From assembly GCF_003576645.1 (NCBI RefSeq), contig NC_044916.1, positions 18,921,892-18,985,891 of the forward strand: a stretch of DNA of 64,000 nt, in the 5' to 3' direction. The position numbers and the translations under genes are program-made. This stretch comes from Ipomoea triloba (taxonomy: Eukaryota > Streptophyta > Magnoliopsida > Solanales > Convolvulaceae). Positions within the stretch are counted from its first letter, which is position 1. Each line of letters opens with the position of its first letter. Of the stretch, positions 45,765-57,170 are shown in pieces. A model generated the notes under the pieces. The model saw only the letters and a list, made by a program, of their open reading frames with translations, searched no databases and had not been told where the DNA came from.

Positions 45765-47291
45765 TGTCAATCAAAAGATTTGTTTGGGGTTACCCCAGGT
45801 ATTATCGTTCTCTCGAGGAGGTCAAGTAGGAAGTATTGCTTAGCTCTTAGTCTAGGGAATGCCTTGTGAATCCATAATTCGCCATATCACGAACAAACAA
45901 TGAATAAAAGAATTGTTGTTGTAGTTTGAACAAAATAAAGAACCAATGAATGAAATCAAATAAAGAAAGATAGGGAATGAATTGTGAGCAATCATGATGC
46001 ATCATTGTGTATCTTTTCCATAGGAGAATTGGCTTGTGTGGTTGTTTATTCTCGGGTGACTTGCTATTACCGTTCACCTTTGGTCTACTAGGAACTCTCT
46101 AGCTTTGGAGTGTTTTTAGGCAACCAAGAGGCATAGAGGCATTTTCACAAACACTTTTCCTACATCACCTTGCCGAATCATACTTCTCTAGTCTAAACTA
46201 GGAAATCACAATTGATTAGAGCTATATTTGGCCTTTCATTTTTTAGCTGATGGCGTTTTTTTGTATAGTTTCTATCTTTCATAGGCATCGACTATATGTG
46301 GTCTCTTTTCTTTGCTACTTTGTATGGGCTTGGCCCTTTCTTTTTGATTAATAAAGTTGATCCTTTAAAAAAAAACAATTGATCAGAGCTACATCAAGCC
46401 TAGCAATATCTTCCCTAGCCTTGATGCCTTAGATCATTCAATGAGTTGCGAACCTCAAAGAAAACACATACAAATCATCAATCATGAACAAGAATAAATT
46501 CTCCAATCCACACAATCCAATCTCCAAATTAGGAATTAAGAATCCACACTTTGCATCATGAAATTCCATAACTCAATCCCTAATAGAAAATTACCTACTC
46601 ATGATAGAAAATGTAAAACCTAACTGCATAAATGGGAAATGGAAATTGAAATCTAAATTGCAAATAAGATGAAAATAGAAATAGAGATTTACTTAAACAA
46701 AAGCAATAGAATTCCAAATCAAAGCTTGAATGTATCTTCTCCAACAAGATTGCAAGGAAATGTAAATGTTTATCTCACTACAATCTAAGTGTGAGCTCTA
46801 CCTTCTTTCTAGAAAAAGCTAATTAAAATTGTAAAACTAAAGGAACCTCTTAAAATATCTAACATAATGCCTTAAATAGCTTCCTCCAATTTCCCTTGGT
46901 AAAATGCTTCACGCCATGACCCATCCACGCCATGTCCACACGTGGATGGCACATGGAAAACATCATTTAACAGCCATCTCTCCTTCTCCACATGTTGACT
47001 GGTGGCGTGGATGTTGCTGGATATTTTCCATGCTATGTCGATGCGTGGAAGTGTGTATTGACTTCCTCTGGCCTCTTCTCCTTTGTTTTCTTCACTTACC
47101 AAGTTCACATGCTTTCCTTTTAAGCCTAAAAAAACCTATAAAACCATCCAAAGTGTGCCAAGAGTGGAGCTTTGCAATTGATTAACACATTAGAGCATAA
47201 AATATCATAGATTAGCCACAAAACGATATGAAATAAGCACAATTGCACCCCTTAATTAGACCATTTTCCTAGGTATCTTTTGCAATTATCA
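45765..47291 (-). mobile_element. Solo LTR of Athila-like type, minus strand
   Basis: On the minus strand it starts TGATAATTGC and ends ATTGACA (1527 bp). It is flanked by GGGTA (45760-45764) and GGTTA (47292-47296), a one-mismatch target duplication. CGATAATACCTGGGGTAACC near its end parallels the GATCGATACC end of LTRs A and B. A TATTTAAGG box lies at about 46877-46869 (minus strand). Upstream of it are inverted CCATCCACG/CGTGGATGG and the G-box ACACGTGG (about 46918-46952). No PBS or internal region adjoins. Confidence 0.6.
46225..46375 (+). mobile_element. 5'-truncated LINE tail with target duplication
   Basis: About 151 bp ending AATAAAGTTGATCC and a poly-A run. It is flanked by CAATTGATTAGAGCTA (46209-46224) and CAATTGATCAGAGCTA (46376-46391), a 16-bp duplication with one mismatch. 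GGGCTTGGCCCTTTCTTTT before the tail is typical of plant LINE 3' ends. Confidence 0.82.
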
Positions 47292-47343
47292 GGTTACACC
47301 CTCTACTTTCGAGTAGTGGATCATGCTCTTTCCCCATCACCTA

Positions 47344-48005
47344 TGATAAGTGCCAAATTGAGGTCAAATTGAGGTTATTTTGTGCATATTTGGTGTTTAT
47401 TGTGCTTAGATATTGTGTTAATTGGTTTTAAATGGCATAAAGTTAGCACATAGACTTATGGTGAGTGTATATGGTGTTTTGTAGAACTTTAGGGCTGAAT
47501 TGCAAACACTTAGACAAGATTTGAGGCTTAAATGGAAGATATTCAATAGTAGCACATTGCAAGAGACCTTGCATGACTATGCAAGCAAAAATGGAAACAT
47601 TGGAAGAAAGTTGTACTGGCATTCGCATTAGTATATCTTCCTTGAATACCTATTAGCAAATGTTGTACTTTCTACCTAGGACTTTAATAGCACCTAAGCA
47701 AGGATGGGCTAATCCAAGTCTAACAATTCCTTTTATTGATTTCTCAATTGTTTACTTGCTTACTTGCTTTCTAGTGTGCTTAGTTTACTTGCTCTCTTGT
47801 GTTAGTTCACATGCTTCTATATAATGCTCTTCCGCATGCCTTGGTCTAGCTTCTTGTAGGGTTTTTGAAACTCTTGTGCTCAACCTCGCATCATTCACTC
47901 CTACGTGTCATCCGGTGAGAATGACATCCCGGAAAATCTTCATTACTCAACCTTCTTTCCATCCACCTCTCTTAATACGACTTGTCACCCATCCTCACTA
48001 AGGTA
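47344..48005 (+). mobile_element. Possible Athila-like LTR fragment
   Basis: TGATAAGTGCC followed by TTATTTTGTGCATATTTGG resembles the start of Athila-type LTRs in this window. No PBS, PPT or second end could be placed. Low confidence. Confidence 0.3.
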
Positions 48006-48009
48006 TGAT

Positions 48010-48222
48010 AATGGCTCTATTTGGCATTTATAGCTTATAAGCTAGCTTAAAGTTGAAAGCTTAGCTAATATCTACTAGCTTATTTTGAAATGCTACTTAT
48101 GGTAGCTTTTCAAATTAAGCTATTAATTTAAGCTCTCAAAGTTTTACCAAACTATAGTTTATAGCTTATTTGTAGTTTAAAATAAGCTAAAAGCTTTAAA
48201 ATAAGTTCTAGCAAACATAATC
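48010..48222. mobile_element. hAT-like MITE
   Basis: GGCTCTATTTGGC..TTATAGCTTA at the left is opposed by AAATAAGTTCTAGCAAACATAATC at the right. TATAGCTTATTTGTAGTTTAAAATAAGC fills the interior (given here as a merged description of 48150-48186). A diverged relative is at 54505-54660. The ends are imperfect. Confidence 0.5.
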
Positions 48223-49781
48223 AATATATTTTTATTTTATTTTTTCTAGTTTCATATGTGCGCAATCTCTTTTTTTTTTTTTCAACTCTATACGTTTGTA
48301 TATATGTATCTATTTCTTTCTTCCTTTTTTGTCCTCCAAATTTTGTGTTACTGTAAGTGTGCGTATATATGTTTGTGTATACATACACTGATACACATAC
48401 ACATACACATACAGTACAGAAACGGGAGAAACCCAGTTTGTGTGCAATAATGTATTATTTTGTTCTTCGTCAATATTGTTTTGTTTCTTTAATCTCTTTT
48501 TATTTAGAATTACTTTTGAAATAATATAATTACTTTTGTTATATGTTTTGTGGTTTTTATTTATTTATGGTTGGTGAGTATGTATATAACTTGTAAATCG
48601 AAAGGTTGCTTTATGTGTCAAATTTTCCAATCATTAGACCACCTTGTCAACTGAATTTTACTTTTTGTTCTAGTCCTTTTGTCTAGGTTTTTTAAGAAAA
48701 ATTTATTTTGGGATGTGTTACCTTGAACTCTCTTTGCCTTGGTCACATATTCTCATAAAACTCTTGTGTTTAAGGTTTTAAATTGTTTGCTCAGAGAATG
48801 TCTGAAGCAGTTCTTATGAACAGTTAACTCTTACCATCCAAGTTAATGTTTCGAACCTTAACATTCATAACATTTTGGTTTCGAGTAGTTTTCTCTACTA
48901 TGGTTTCGAGTAGTTTTCGTTACTATTCCACTTCTTATAATTCCCTTCTGCTCGAAAGGTAGGCACATCCATTATTCGGCGCCTTGTAACCTTATAGTCT
49001 TGAATTCTTTGATTCTTCAACTCATTGACTCTTTGTCTCGAACTCTTTGGTCTTCAATTCTTCGAAGCTTTGTCATCTGACTATCCGAAACATAACTATT
49101 CGAATTACTGTTCGAACTACTAGAAACGAATGGTAGAGTTCCTAACTCTAAGAATTAAAAGAAGTTTGGGACTAAAATTATTTCCCAACTTTTTGTATCA
49201 ACATAATCTAAATTACATTTGTTCATAACATTGATGGTAAATGTTGAATTTTTTCTTGAATGCTTGAAGTTCCCCTCAGTCATTTTCTAAAGAACTTAAT
49301 TGCTTTAAGAACTGCTTCTGAGCTTTGAAGGAGTCCTATTTTTTCTTAATAGGAATATGCTATGGCTACTGGACTTGAAAGGATTAGGCTAGTTTAACAT
49401 AGATTTATTATTCTAATAAGGATCTTGAGATAGATTATCAATTCAAGATACATCTACTCCCATAGCTTTAATATATTCCTACATATGTTATACACTATTT
49501 GCTATTCTATCCTTATACTTGGTAACGCTTACCCTATACTCCTATAGTTAGAAAATTGAGCTCCACCAAATTTACTAATGTAGTGTTTTTAAGTTATTAG
49601 CTAATAGCTAATTTTTAAGCATCTTATTTATCAAACTCTTTGTACAAATGATAAATGTATTACTTGTTAATTAAAATAATTAACAAAGTAAAAATTTATC
49701 AATTATATGCAAATGAAACAGGTACAATTTGCTATTAGCTATCAATTATTTATTAATTGCCCAACACTTCAGTGTCTAATA
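48223..49781. other. Unassigned region
   Basis: Contains a T run (48268-48282), CA/TA repeats (48380-48415) and, at 48880-49140, many TTCGAGTAG/TTCGAA words like those at 43300-44400 and 47300. That suggests remnants of one older element split by later insertions. No gene is visible. Confidence 0.35.
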
Positions 49782-49954
49782 GGGCGTTTGGTTGGAAAGG
49801 AAGGAATGAGTTGGAAAGCGGAATTGTAATTCGGTGGGAAAAAATAAGGTAGAATAAAGTATGAATTCAAATTACAGTGTTTGGTATGCATGAATAAAAT
49901 TAAGGAAATTGAAAGGAAATACTTTGATCCAATGACTTAAATGCCCTTAATTAT

Positions 49955-50000
<46 letters not shown>

Positions 50001-50190
50001 GACAAATTATTATTGGAGGGTTGCCCCTCTTAAACACCGAATTGCAATTGATGGGGTTACCGAATTGATGGAGTTACCCCATAAATTGCAATTCGGTGAA
50101 ATTACAATTCCTTCCAACCAAACAGCGTAATTTCGACATCTACGGAATTGCAATTCAACTACACTCAAATTACATCCAACCAAACGCCCC
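49782..50190. mobile_element. MITE with GGGCGTTTGGTTGGA ends
   Basis: GGGCGTTTGGTTGGA at 49782 is the exact inverse of TCCAACCAAACGCCC near 50175-50189. A second inner pair (GAATTGTAATTCGG and the inverse CCGAATTGCAATT) also exists. An AAT-type microsatellite of about 17 units sits in the middle (49946-50000). Ends of this kind are common in plant hAT/Harbinger MITEs. Confidence 0.8.
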
Positions 50191-50640
50191 CTAAATCTTT
50201 ATATAGTAAAATTCTTATGAAACTACTTAAAAAAAAAAAAAACAACCTTGTATCACCTTAAGACATATGTCAGCAAACAAATTTCCCTTGCAAAATCCAA
50301 AAGCTTAGAACAACTGCTTCTCGTTTAATAAGTTCGAATCGTGTATAACAAATAGAACAAAAAGAAGAAAGTAAAGTTATTCCCGGCCATAGTGTCCACA
50401 TTCCTTTGTATAGTACGAGTCACACGAGACGGACACTGCAATAAAGTTTGTATCATCATGCCAAAAGTAATGTTAACAACAAATTGATTGAATTATATTA
50501 AATGAATTTACAATTATTATCACCAATAGTGGACTATCTAAATACATAATTACTGCATTATTTAATTTCTTCTTTCTATTGGATAAAACTTTGGTGCATC
50601 AACAAGGTAAGAATCCCAACCTCAAGGAGTGATTTCCTTC
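50191..50640 (+). promoter_or_regulatory. Upstream region of the P450 gene
   Basis: AT-rich, with an A run at 50230-50241. No other gene or known element is visible. It separates the MITE at 49782-50190 from the TATA box of the P450 and is the likely promoter region. Confidence 0.4.
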
Positions 50641-50642
50641 TA

Positions 50643-50652
50643 TTTATATAAA
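50643..50652 (+). promoter_or_regulatory. TATA box of the P450 gene
   Basis: TTTATATAAA lies about 52 bp upstream of the ATG at 50705, leaving room for a short 5' UTR of roughly 25 nt. Confidence 0.65.
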
Positions 50653-50704
50653 CTAGAGAAGCATATAAACAACGACAAAAATTGAAAGCTTAATCTTCAC
50701 AGAG

Positions 50705-52322
50705 ATGGAGTCTCTTCTTTGGTTCACACTCCTTTCACTAACCACTGCTTTAATCTTCTTCTTCTTCTTCTTCCCTAGGAAGTCCAAGTCCTACAAGCTC
50801 CCTCCTGGGCCACCTGGACTGCCTTTTTTCGGCAACTTGTTTGACCTCGTCGGAGCCGAGCCTCACAAAAAAATTGCGGGCATGAAACACAAGTACGGCC
50901 CGATTGTTTGGCTTAGGATGGGTTCGGTAAAAACCATGGTAATCCAGACAGCCGAGACTGCTGGCGAGCTGTTCAAGAACCATGATGTCTCCTTCGCGGG
51001 CCGCCAGATTGTGGAGACTAGCCTGGTGCACGATTATGCGAGTGGGTCAGTGGCGTTAGCCCAGTACGGGACATACTGGCGGGTGTTACGGCGGATCTGC
51101 ACCGTTGAAATGTTCACGACCAAGAAGATCAATGAGACAGCCAGCATCAGGAGAAAGTGCGTGGACGATATGATTTCCTGGGTGGAGAAAGAGGCGAGAG
51201 AGAGCGAAAAAGGAAAAGGGGTTCACGTCGCACGTTTTGTTTTCTTGGCATCGTTTAATATGGTCGGGAACTTGGTCCTGTCGCGTGACTTGGTCGACCC
51301 TGAGTCTAAAACCGCAACGGACTTTTTTAATGCCATGATGGGAATAATACAGTGGTCAGGAAGCCCCAACGTTTCGGATATATTCCCGTGGTTCAAGTGG
51401 CTTGATGTTCAGGGATTGAAGAGGAAAATGGAGCGTGATATGGGAAAGGCCATAGAAATTGCCTCGGGTTTCTTGAGGGAACGAATAGAAGGAGAGCAGT
51501 TGGGTGGAGAGAAAAAGCAAGACTTCTTGAATGTGTTGTTGGAATTCAGGGGAAGTGGAAAGGATGAACCACCTATGCTATCTCAACACGAGATTCTCAT
51601 ATTTATCCTGGTAATTAATTACTATACATATATATATATATGTGTGTGTGTTCTAATTCCAGCTTACAATTAAGACTTATCTTTTGGATTCTTTCTTTAA
51701 TTTGCAGGAAATGTTTTTAGCAGGCTCAGAGACAAGTAGCAGCACCATTGAGTGGGCAATGACAGAACTTCTACGCAAACCAAAAACAATGGCTAAAGTG
51801 AAAGCAGAGATCTCAAAAGTTATAGGATCAACCAGAAAGCTTGAAGAAAGTGACATTGAAAATTTACCATATCTCCGAGCTGTGGTCAAAGAAACCTTCC
51901 GTTTACACCCTCCAGTTCCATTCTTGATTCCAAGAAATGGAGCTGAAGACATCAAATTCATGGGATATGACATACCCAAAGGCACTCAAGTTTACGTCAA
52001 CGCTTGGGCAATCGGAAGAGATCCCCAGTGCTGGGAATACCCATCAGAGTTCAAACCTGAAAGATTTCTGGATTCCAAGATTGATTTCAAGGGTCAGCAC
52101 TATGAGTTGATACCATTCGGTTCTGGGCGGAGGATTTGTGTTGGGCTTCCATTAGGGAACCGCATGGCACACTTTGTTCTGGGTTCACTGCTCCGGGAGT
52201 TTGACTGGGAATTGGACCATGCTATTGATCCCAAAAATATGGATATGCGTGACAAGATCGGCTCAGCCGTCAGAAAGCTACAACCACTGAAAGCAATACC
52301 AAGAAAATGCACAAAATTTTAA
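50705..52322 (+). CDS. Cytochrome P450, CYP76 family (CYP76A-like), two exons
   Basis: A haem monooxygenase of the endoplasmic reticulum that uses cytochrome P450 reductase. CYP76 members oxidise monoterpenoids, iridoids and some xenobiotics; the substrate here cannot be told from sequence. Exon 1 is 50705-51610 (302 codons), the intron 51611-51707 (GT..TTTGCAG, phase 0), and exon 2 51708-52322; the total is 506 residues, the family's usual length. Visible parts: hydrophobic anchor at residues 4-23 and proline hinge PPGPPGLP at 33-40. The I-helix AGSETSS starts at 307, just after the splice site. KETFR (ExxR, Glu364/Arg367), PERF at 419-422 and FGSGRRICVG at 439-448 with haem ligand Cys446 complete the set. 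No stops or frameshifts. Resemblance to solanaceous CYP76A proteins is from memory. Confidence 0.93.
51611..51707 (+). other. Intron of the P450 gene
   Basis: It begins GTAATTAATT and ends TTTAATTTGCAG, is 97 bp long, and falls between codons in front of the I-helix. A single intron here is common in CYP76-type genes. It contains a TA/TG microsatellite (51624-51650). Confidence 0.88.
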
Positions 52323-52387
52323 TTGGGCGTTATAAATAGTAAAGGGTCATAAGTTGATGAAACACCGAATTCTCAAATTGGGCAAAT

Positions 52388-52745
52388 TACGATCCACACC
52401 GCTGTCCTGGAGCACGGTCCAAAACGATATCATTTTGATGTTAAAAAAAAATTTACTTAGCTTTGCATGGATGTTAAAATAATGAACATTTTGGGATAAG
52501 ATAATGTATTTTAATTTATGAGTTAGACTACTGTACTTTATGTGTTAGAATAACGTATTTTTTTTTGTTAAAATAATATAGTTTGTGTTAGAATAGTAAA
52601 ATTTCAGGGATAAGATAATATATATTATGATTTAGAATAATGTATAATGTACTTTATGCATTAAAATAATGAAATTTGTTGTATAAGATGTATTTTATAA
52701 GTTAGAACAATTTACTTTATGTGTTTTCGTACCATGACCCACGCT
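52388..52745. mobile_element. MITE related to the 35.6-36.6 kb cluster
   Basis: It begins near ACGATCCACACCG and GCACGGTCCAAAACGATATC, and ends GACCCACGCTGTGG. TTAGAATAATG and ACTTTATGTGTT words fill it, as at 35705-36107. It starts about 65 bp after the P450 stop codon and so may supply part of that gene's 3' UTR or terminator. Confidence 0.6.
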
Positions 52746-54182
52746 GTGGAATGATTGCTCAAATTGATTTAGCTCTGAAGCTTATACAGTAGTAGTGGCG
52801 GTGGCTTCTTTATAATAGTAATTTGATTCTGAAAATCTCCAAATTTTTAAAATGTTGTCCAATAGAAGTTTGATAGACTCATCCCAAGTTGGTGACCAAT
52901 ACTTCGTTCCACTAGGTGAAATATTCATAATACACTCATCAAGAGCACCCGATCGAGCTCTATGTGTTGAAAAAACAAAAACCATGACAATAAGAACTAC
53001 ATTAATTATATGTGTACATAAAATACATATTATTTGAGTACTTATCAAATAATATTCATTCAATTTAATACACATATAATGTACTTTTAGTATATTAAAA
53101 ATGCATCTTGTATTTGGAAAAAAAAAACACATTATTTGAGTACCGAAAGTACATTATTTTGTATAAAGTATATTCAGTATACAAATAATGTAATTTTAAT
53201 ATATTTAAAATGTACTTTTTTATGATTCACACAGCACTTGGCGGACATGACCCTAATTTGCCATGTCAAAAAAAGAGGCCCTAATTCTAAGCTTGAACCC
53301 TAAACATGAGAGTGCAAGGCATGTATCTCAAGGTAAATTTGTTTTAATTTACGCTCCTCTTCTTTTTTCCTTTTTTTTTTTCTTGTCTATCTCAGTATTT
53401 CCTCTCATGTTCAATCATTCTTTTGTTTTTTTTTTAATCAATATTTATTTAACTTATTTTGATACGAAGATTACCTAATTTGGAAGCAGTCAACACATGC
53501 AACTCAATTAGTATTCAAGTAGTAAATTGAGGATGAGGACTCAAGATCAGATCATGTCCTGACAGTTGCAGTATTAAATTACTCTTAAAACTTAATGTGG
53601 TAGACTCATTATTCTAGGCCTTAAATATTGATCCTAAATCACAATAATTTAACCCTCTAAAATTATATCATGTCAGAATAGGTACCAGAGTTCTACCTAA
53701 GAACTTAAGAATTGAGTTACATGCAATTCTCTTGAATTGAGGTGTAAGAGCTTTAGGGTGAGAGACTTTGCTTCTTTTTATTGTTTTAATTTATTTTTAT
53801 TTTTGAGGGTGAGCAAGTTTGCAGGGAGACCGTATGTCGTGACTAGATTTCTCCAAGCAAATCTTTCAGAACCACAGCATGCAATGTTATCTGCAGCAAC
53901 TTGATGGCGTCATTATCAACATTAACATCATTTACTAAAAAAAAATTAAACACAATTTTTGTCCTTTTCACTCCACTTAGTTTACATTGTGGCCGGACAC
54001 GTCTAACATGTATAAAATTGTCAATCTTGCATTGTGTTGATAATATAAATTATTGAAAAAGATTTTTTAAAAAAGAAAAAGATTTTTAAGAAATTAATTG
54101 ATCTTCCTAATTTTTTTTTTTTTTTTTTGTATAAGCAAACATGAAATTTGGGTACAGTGAATTATTTTTCTAATTTCTGATA
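52746..54182. other. Unassigned region
   Basis: AT-rich with no gene. 53040-53220 has repeated AATGTAC/ATTATTTGAGTAC words in both orientations, perhaps part of another MITE. T runs lie at 53369-53381 and 54111-54130. Confidence 0.3.
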
Positions 54183-54190
54183 CGTCCAAT

Positions 54191-54438
54191 TGAAACATGT
54201 GTGCTCGATCTGCTAATAGTTGGATTAGCACATTTATGTGTTTGTCTTATATGTTCAACATTCACTTCACGTGTTAGTCTCTTTTTTTATTAGGTGACGC
54301 AGATCGAGATTCGAACCCATGATCTTTGACATGAGGTTGGCTCTGATATCAAATTGAAGCATGTGCGCTTCATCTCAACTAAAAATCTAAGCTGATGGTT
54401 GGATTACATATTTATGTTTTTATATTATATGCTCAACA
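54191..54438 (-). mobile_element. TRIM-like miniature LTR element
   Basis: On the minus strand two short direct repeats each begin TGTTGA and end TTCA: 54438-54355 (84 bp) and 54260-54191 (70 bp). Two bases after the first comes TTGATATCAGAGCC, close to the initiator-Met primer site. An internal stretch of about 94 bp follows, and GTGAAG lies before the second repeat. CGTCCAAT flanks the element on both sides (54183-54190 and 54439-54446). The layout is that of a terminal-repeat retrotransposon in miniature; it codes for nothing and would need another element's enzymes. The 8-bp duplication is longer than the usual 4-6. Confidence 0.6.
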
Positions 54439-55410
54439 CGTCCAATATACTACATTAATATTTCACCGTTTGCGTAAAAGATTTGTAAATTATGATAAAA
54501 AAAAAAAATTAAAAGCTAATAGCTTGTTTTGAAATGCTTTTTGAGATAGCATTTTAAAATAAACTGATACTTAAACTTCTAATGTTTACGAAATATATAT
54601 TATATCTTATTTATAGTTTAAAATAAGTTATAAGTTTTACTAAACAGAGTCATTAATTAGAGACGACAAATATAAACCTACAATTTTTATTTTTATCTTA
54701 ATTTTTTTATCCTACAAAGTAATATCCTTTCAATTTAATTACATAGCATATTACATGCATGAAATAATTTTATCCTTAAATAAGTACTTTGTGGGATATG
54801 TAATATTTTTTTAACTAAAATATGATACTTTTATCTAATTAAAAAAAGTTATTTTTATTAAAAAATATTTTACATTTTATTTGATACAGTATTATACAAG
54901 ATTTGTTATTTTATCCTTTGGCATTATCAGATAACGATCTCTTGGCTGGTGTCAGATAAAGGTGTAGTCACTATCTAGTTGAAATTTGGCACAAGAGGCG
55001 GCTTTGATAAGTGTTGGGGGCAGAAAGAGATTAAGAGATTCATGATTGAGGAAGGCACATCCAATTCCAGTATTCATCTTAATATTTCATGATGATTTGG
55101 TGTCTTATAGCAAAATACATAATGTTAGGTACTATATATATATACTTGGGTTTACGACAATAATGCCAAGTATATTATCTTTAAAAAAAAAGCTTCAGGT
55201 TTGAGTTACATCTTAATTAAAGTTGACATTCGGTTGAACAAATACTACTAATAAGTAATTTAGAGTATATCTTAAAGAAAATAAAGTATTAATAAAGCTA
55301 AGAGTGAAGGAAAAAATTAGATTTTATCCCTTCACATTGGGTTGTGTGGTCTAACCTTAATTGAGATCGGATTCGAACCCCTTCACATAAGCCGTGTGAT
55401 CTAGCACTAA
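54439..55410. mobile_element. Diverged hAT-like MITE (54505-54660) and AT-rich flank
   Basis: Within 54505-54660, AGCTAATAGCTTGTTTTGAAA, shortened, and TTATAGTTTAAAATAAGTTA match the MITE at 48010-48222, ending ACTAAACAGAGTCA. The left end is eroded. 54661-55410 is AT-rich with no gene. Confidence 0.45.
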
Positions 55411-55712
55411 GGCCTTCCCCATTTATTAATTTTGACACAAGTTTTTAGGCACAAAAACTAACTCACAAGGTTTTTCACAAATGGGAGATTGAGTTTTTTT
55501 TGAGTTCTTTTCCCTGCAAATATGGTGTTTTTGCAGGAAAAAATGTGGGCCCTGCCCAGGTTTGTGAGTGCAGGAGATTTTTTATTTTTTTTTTCCTTGT
55601 CAGTTTTCTTTCATTTGTTTTTTACTTTTCTTTTTCTTTTTTTCTTTTTCCTTTTTGTTTCCCTTTCTCTCCTAGGTGCTACTTGTGCAAAAAACTTAAC
55701 AATCGGAAGGCC
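55411..55712. mobile_element. PIF/Harbinger-like MITE, copy 2
   Basis: The ends are GGCCTTCCCC and CGGAAGGCC, and TAA flanks it on both sides (55408-55410 and 55713-55715). It shares CACAAATGGGA, CCCTGCAA and GGGCCC with copy 1 at 33541-33893. A T/C-rich stretch fills 55575-55670. Confidence 0.75.
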
Positions 55713-55715
55713 TAA

Positions 55716-56504
55716 ATGGAATGAGCTTCAAAGCTGAGACCTTTATGAAAAGTAACGTGATGCATCATATTACAAGCTAAAGTAATTAACATTAAAATTT
55801 GATATATGATAGTTGAACTAATGGTAATGATTTCCCCAATGTAATAGTTAGAACTAGATTGTTTGGGTTGATGGCTGAAGCAATCAATATATCATGAACC
55901 ATGCAGGTTCACCTTGTAAGGTGAATCATATTATTGACACAAGTCAAATTTTTATCGTACTAATAAAGATACATACATTTTAATACACTAGGAGGGTGTT
56001 TGGTAGCTTGGAGATTAGAGTTCAACTTTTTCTATTAATTTAAAAGGTGAGAAAACTATTCCTACGATTTTTTTTTTTTGGCAATTTTTAACTTAAAATA
56101 GTTCGGGTCAATGAGAATCGTCTAATTTCACGATATCAAAGAAAATAAATCTCACCTAAAGGGAGTATTAGGGTACGGTTATATATTTTCCCCCCGCTAA
56201 CTAGGAATCTATCAAATTTATTCAATTACGTATTTATTGTTTTTGGGGCTACACTAGAAGTTTATTATAAATATAAAAAAAATTATTTCTCCCACCATTA
56301 CAAAAAATAACATTGTTTATTGAAAAAATTTACATAAAGGTAGGTAGCCGATATTCTTGACTAGTTTTGTATCTCAAATATAATCCTCAATAGAGATGCA
56401 TATCTCTTCTTTTTAATTTCATTTATTATAATTATGCTAGAGTTTTCATGTTTTGTTCGTAATATGATTCCTTGCATCCAAGTACGTGTGTGTGCATACA
56501 TACA
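55716..56504. other. Unassigned AT-rich region
   Basis: No gene, RNA or clear repeat boundary is supported. A T run lies at 56071-56079 and CATA repeats lead into the next element. Confidence 0.3.
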
Positions 56505-57067
56505 TACATGGATGAGTTCTGGTGCAGAGATAGCTTCTCATGCGGTTGTGCGGTTAACACAAAATCACGCACCTTAAGCATTAAAATGACGTACCTTAAA
56601 TACACAAACTACGCACATTAAGCAAACCAACAAAAAACCTTAAGAACACAAAACACGTACCGTAAGCATTAAAATGGCGCACATTTAAGCACACAAACCA
56701 TGAACTTTAAGAACCTAAAGTTTCAACAACTCACGCATCTTAAGCATACAAATCACGCACCTTAAGAATGAAAGTCATGCACCTTGCGCTTCAAGTTGAC
56801 ACACCTTAAGTTTCAACAACTACTCACATTAAGCACACGACCCATGTACTTTAAGCACAAAACTCACGCCCTTTAAGCACAAAAGCCGCACAACTTAAGC
56901 ACAAAAGCCATTCATCTTAAATTTGACCTAGATGCAAAAATTACCAAATTGTCATCCCATTTTTTAAAATTATTTTGTTAATCCTGAATGTTGATTTAAA
57001 TAAGATCAATGGCTTAGATTTAACCGCACAACTGCACGGGACTTACCCAACCGCACGAGAAATGAAT
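56505..57067. mobile_element. Microsatellite-bracketed repeat with CACCTTAAGCACA minisatellite
   Basis: The head GGATGAGTTCTGGTGCAGAG follows a CATA run. GCGGTTGTGCGGTTAA at 56540 faces the inverse TTAACCGCACAACTGC at 57021, giving inverted ends. Between them about 18 degenerate units of 19-21 bp (CACGCACCTTAAGCAC type) fill 56562-56925. A TA/TG/CA microsatellite follows on the right. Confidence 0.65.
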
Positions 57068-57170
57068 TATATATATATATGTGTGTGTGTGTGTGTATAT
57101 ATACACACATATATATGTATATACACACACACACATGCAAACATACCGCACACATATATATATATGCATT
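57068..57170. repeat. TA/TG/CA compound microsatellite
   Basis: Runs of TA, TG and CA alternate, with short non-repeat words. It separates the element on its left from the MULE-like element on its right. Confidence 0.9.

Noticed and set aside
50750..51031. Minus-strand frame across the P450 start
   Set aside because: Antisense shadow of the P450 exon 1.
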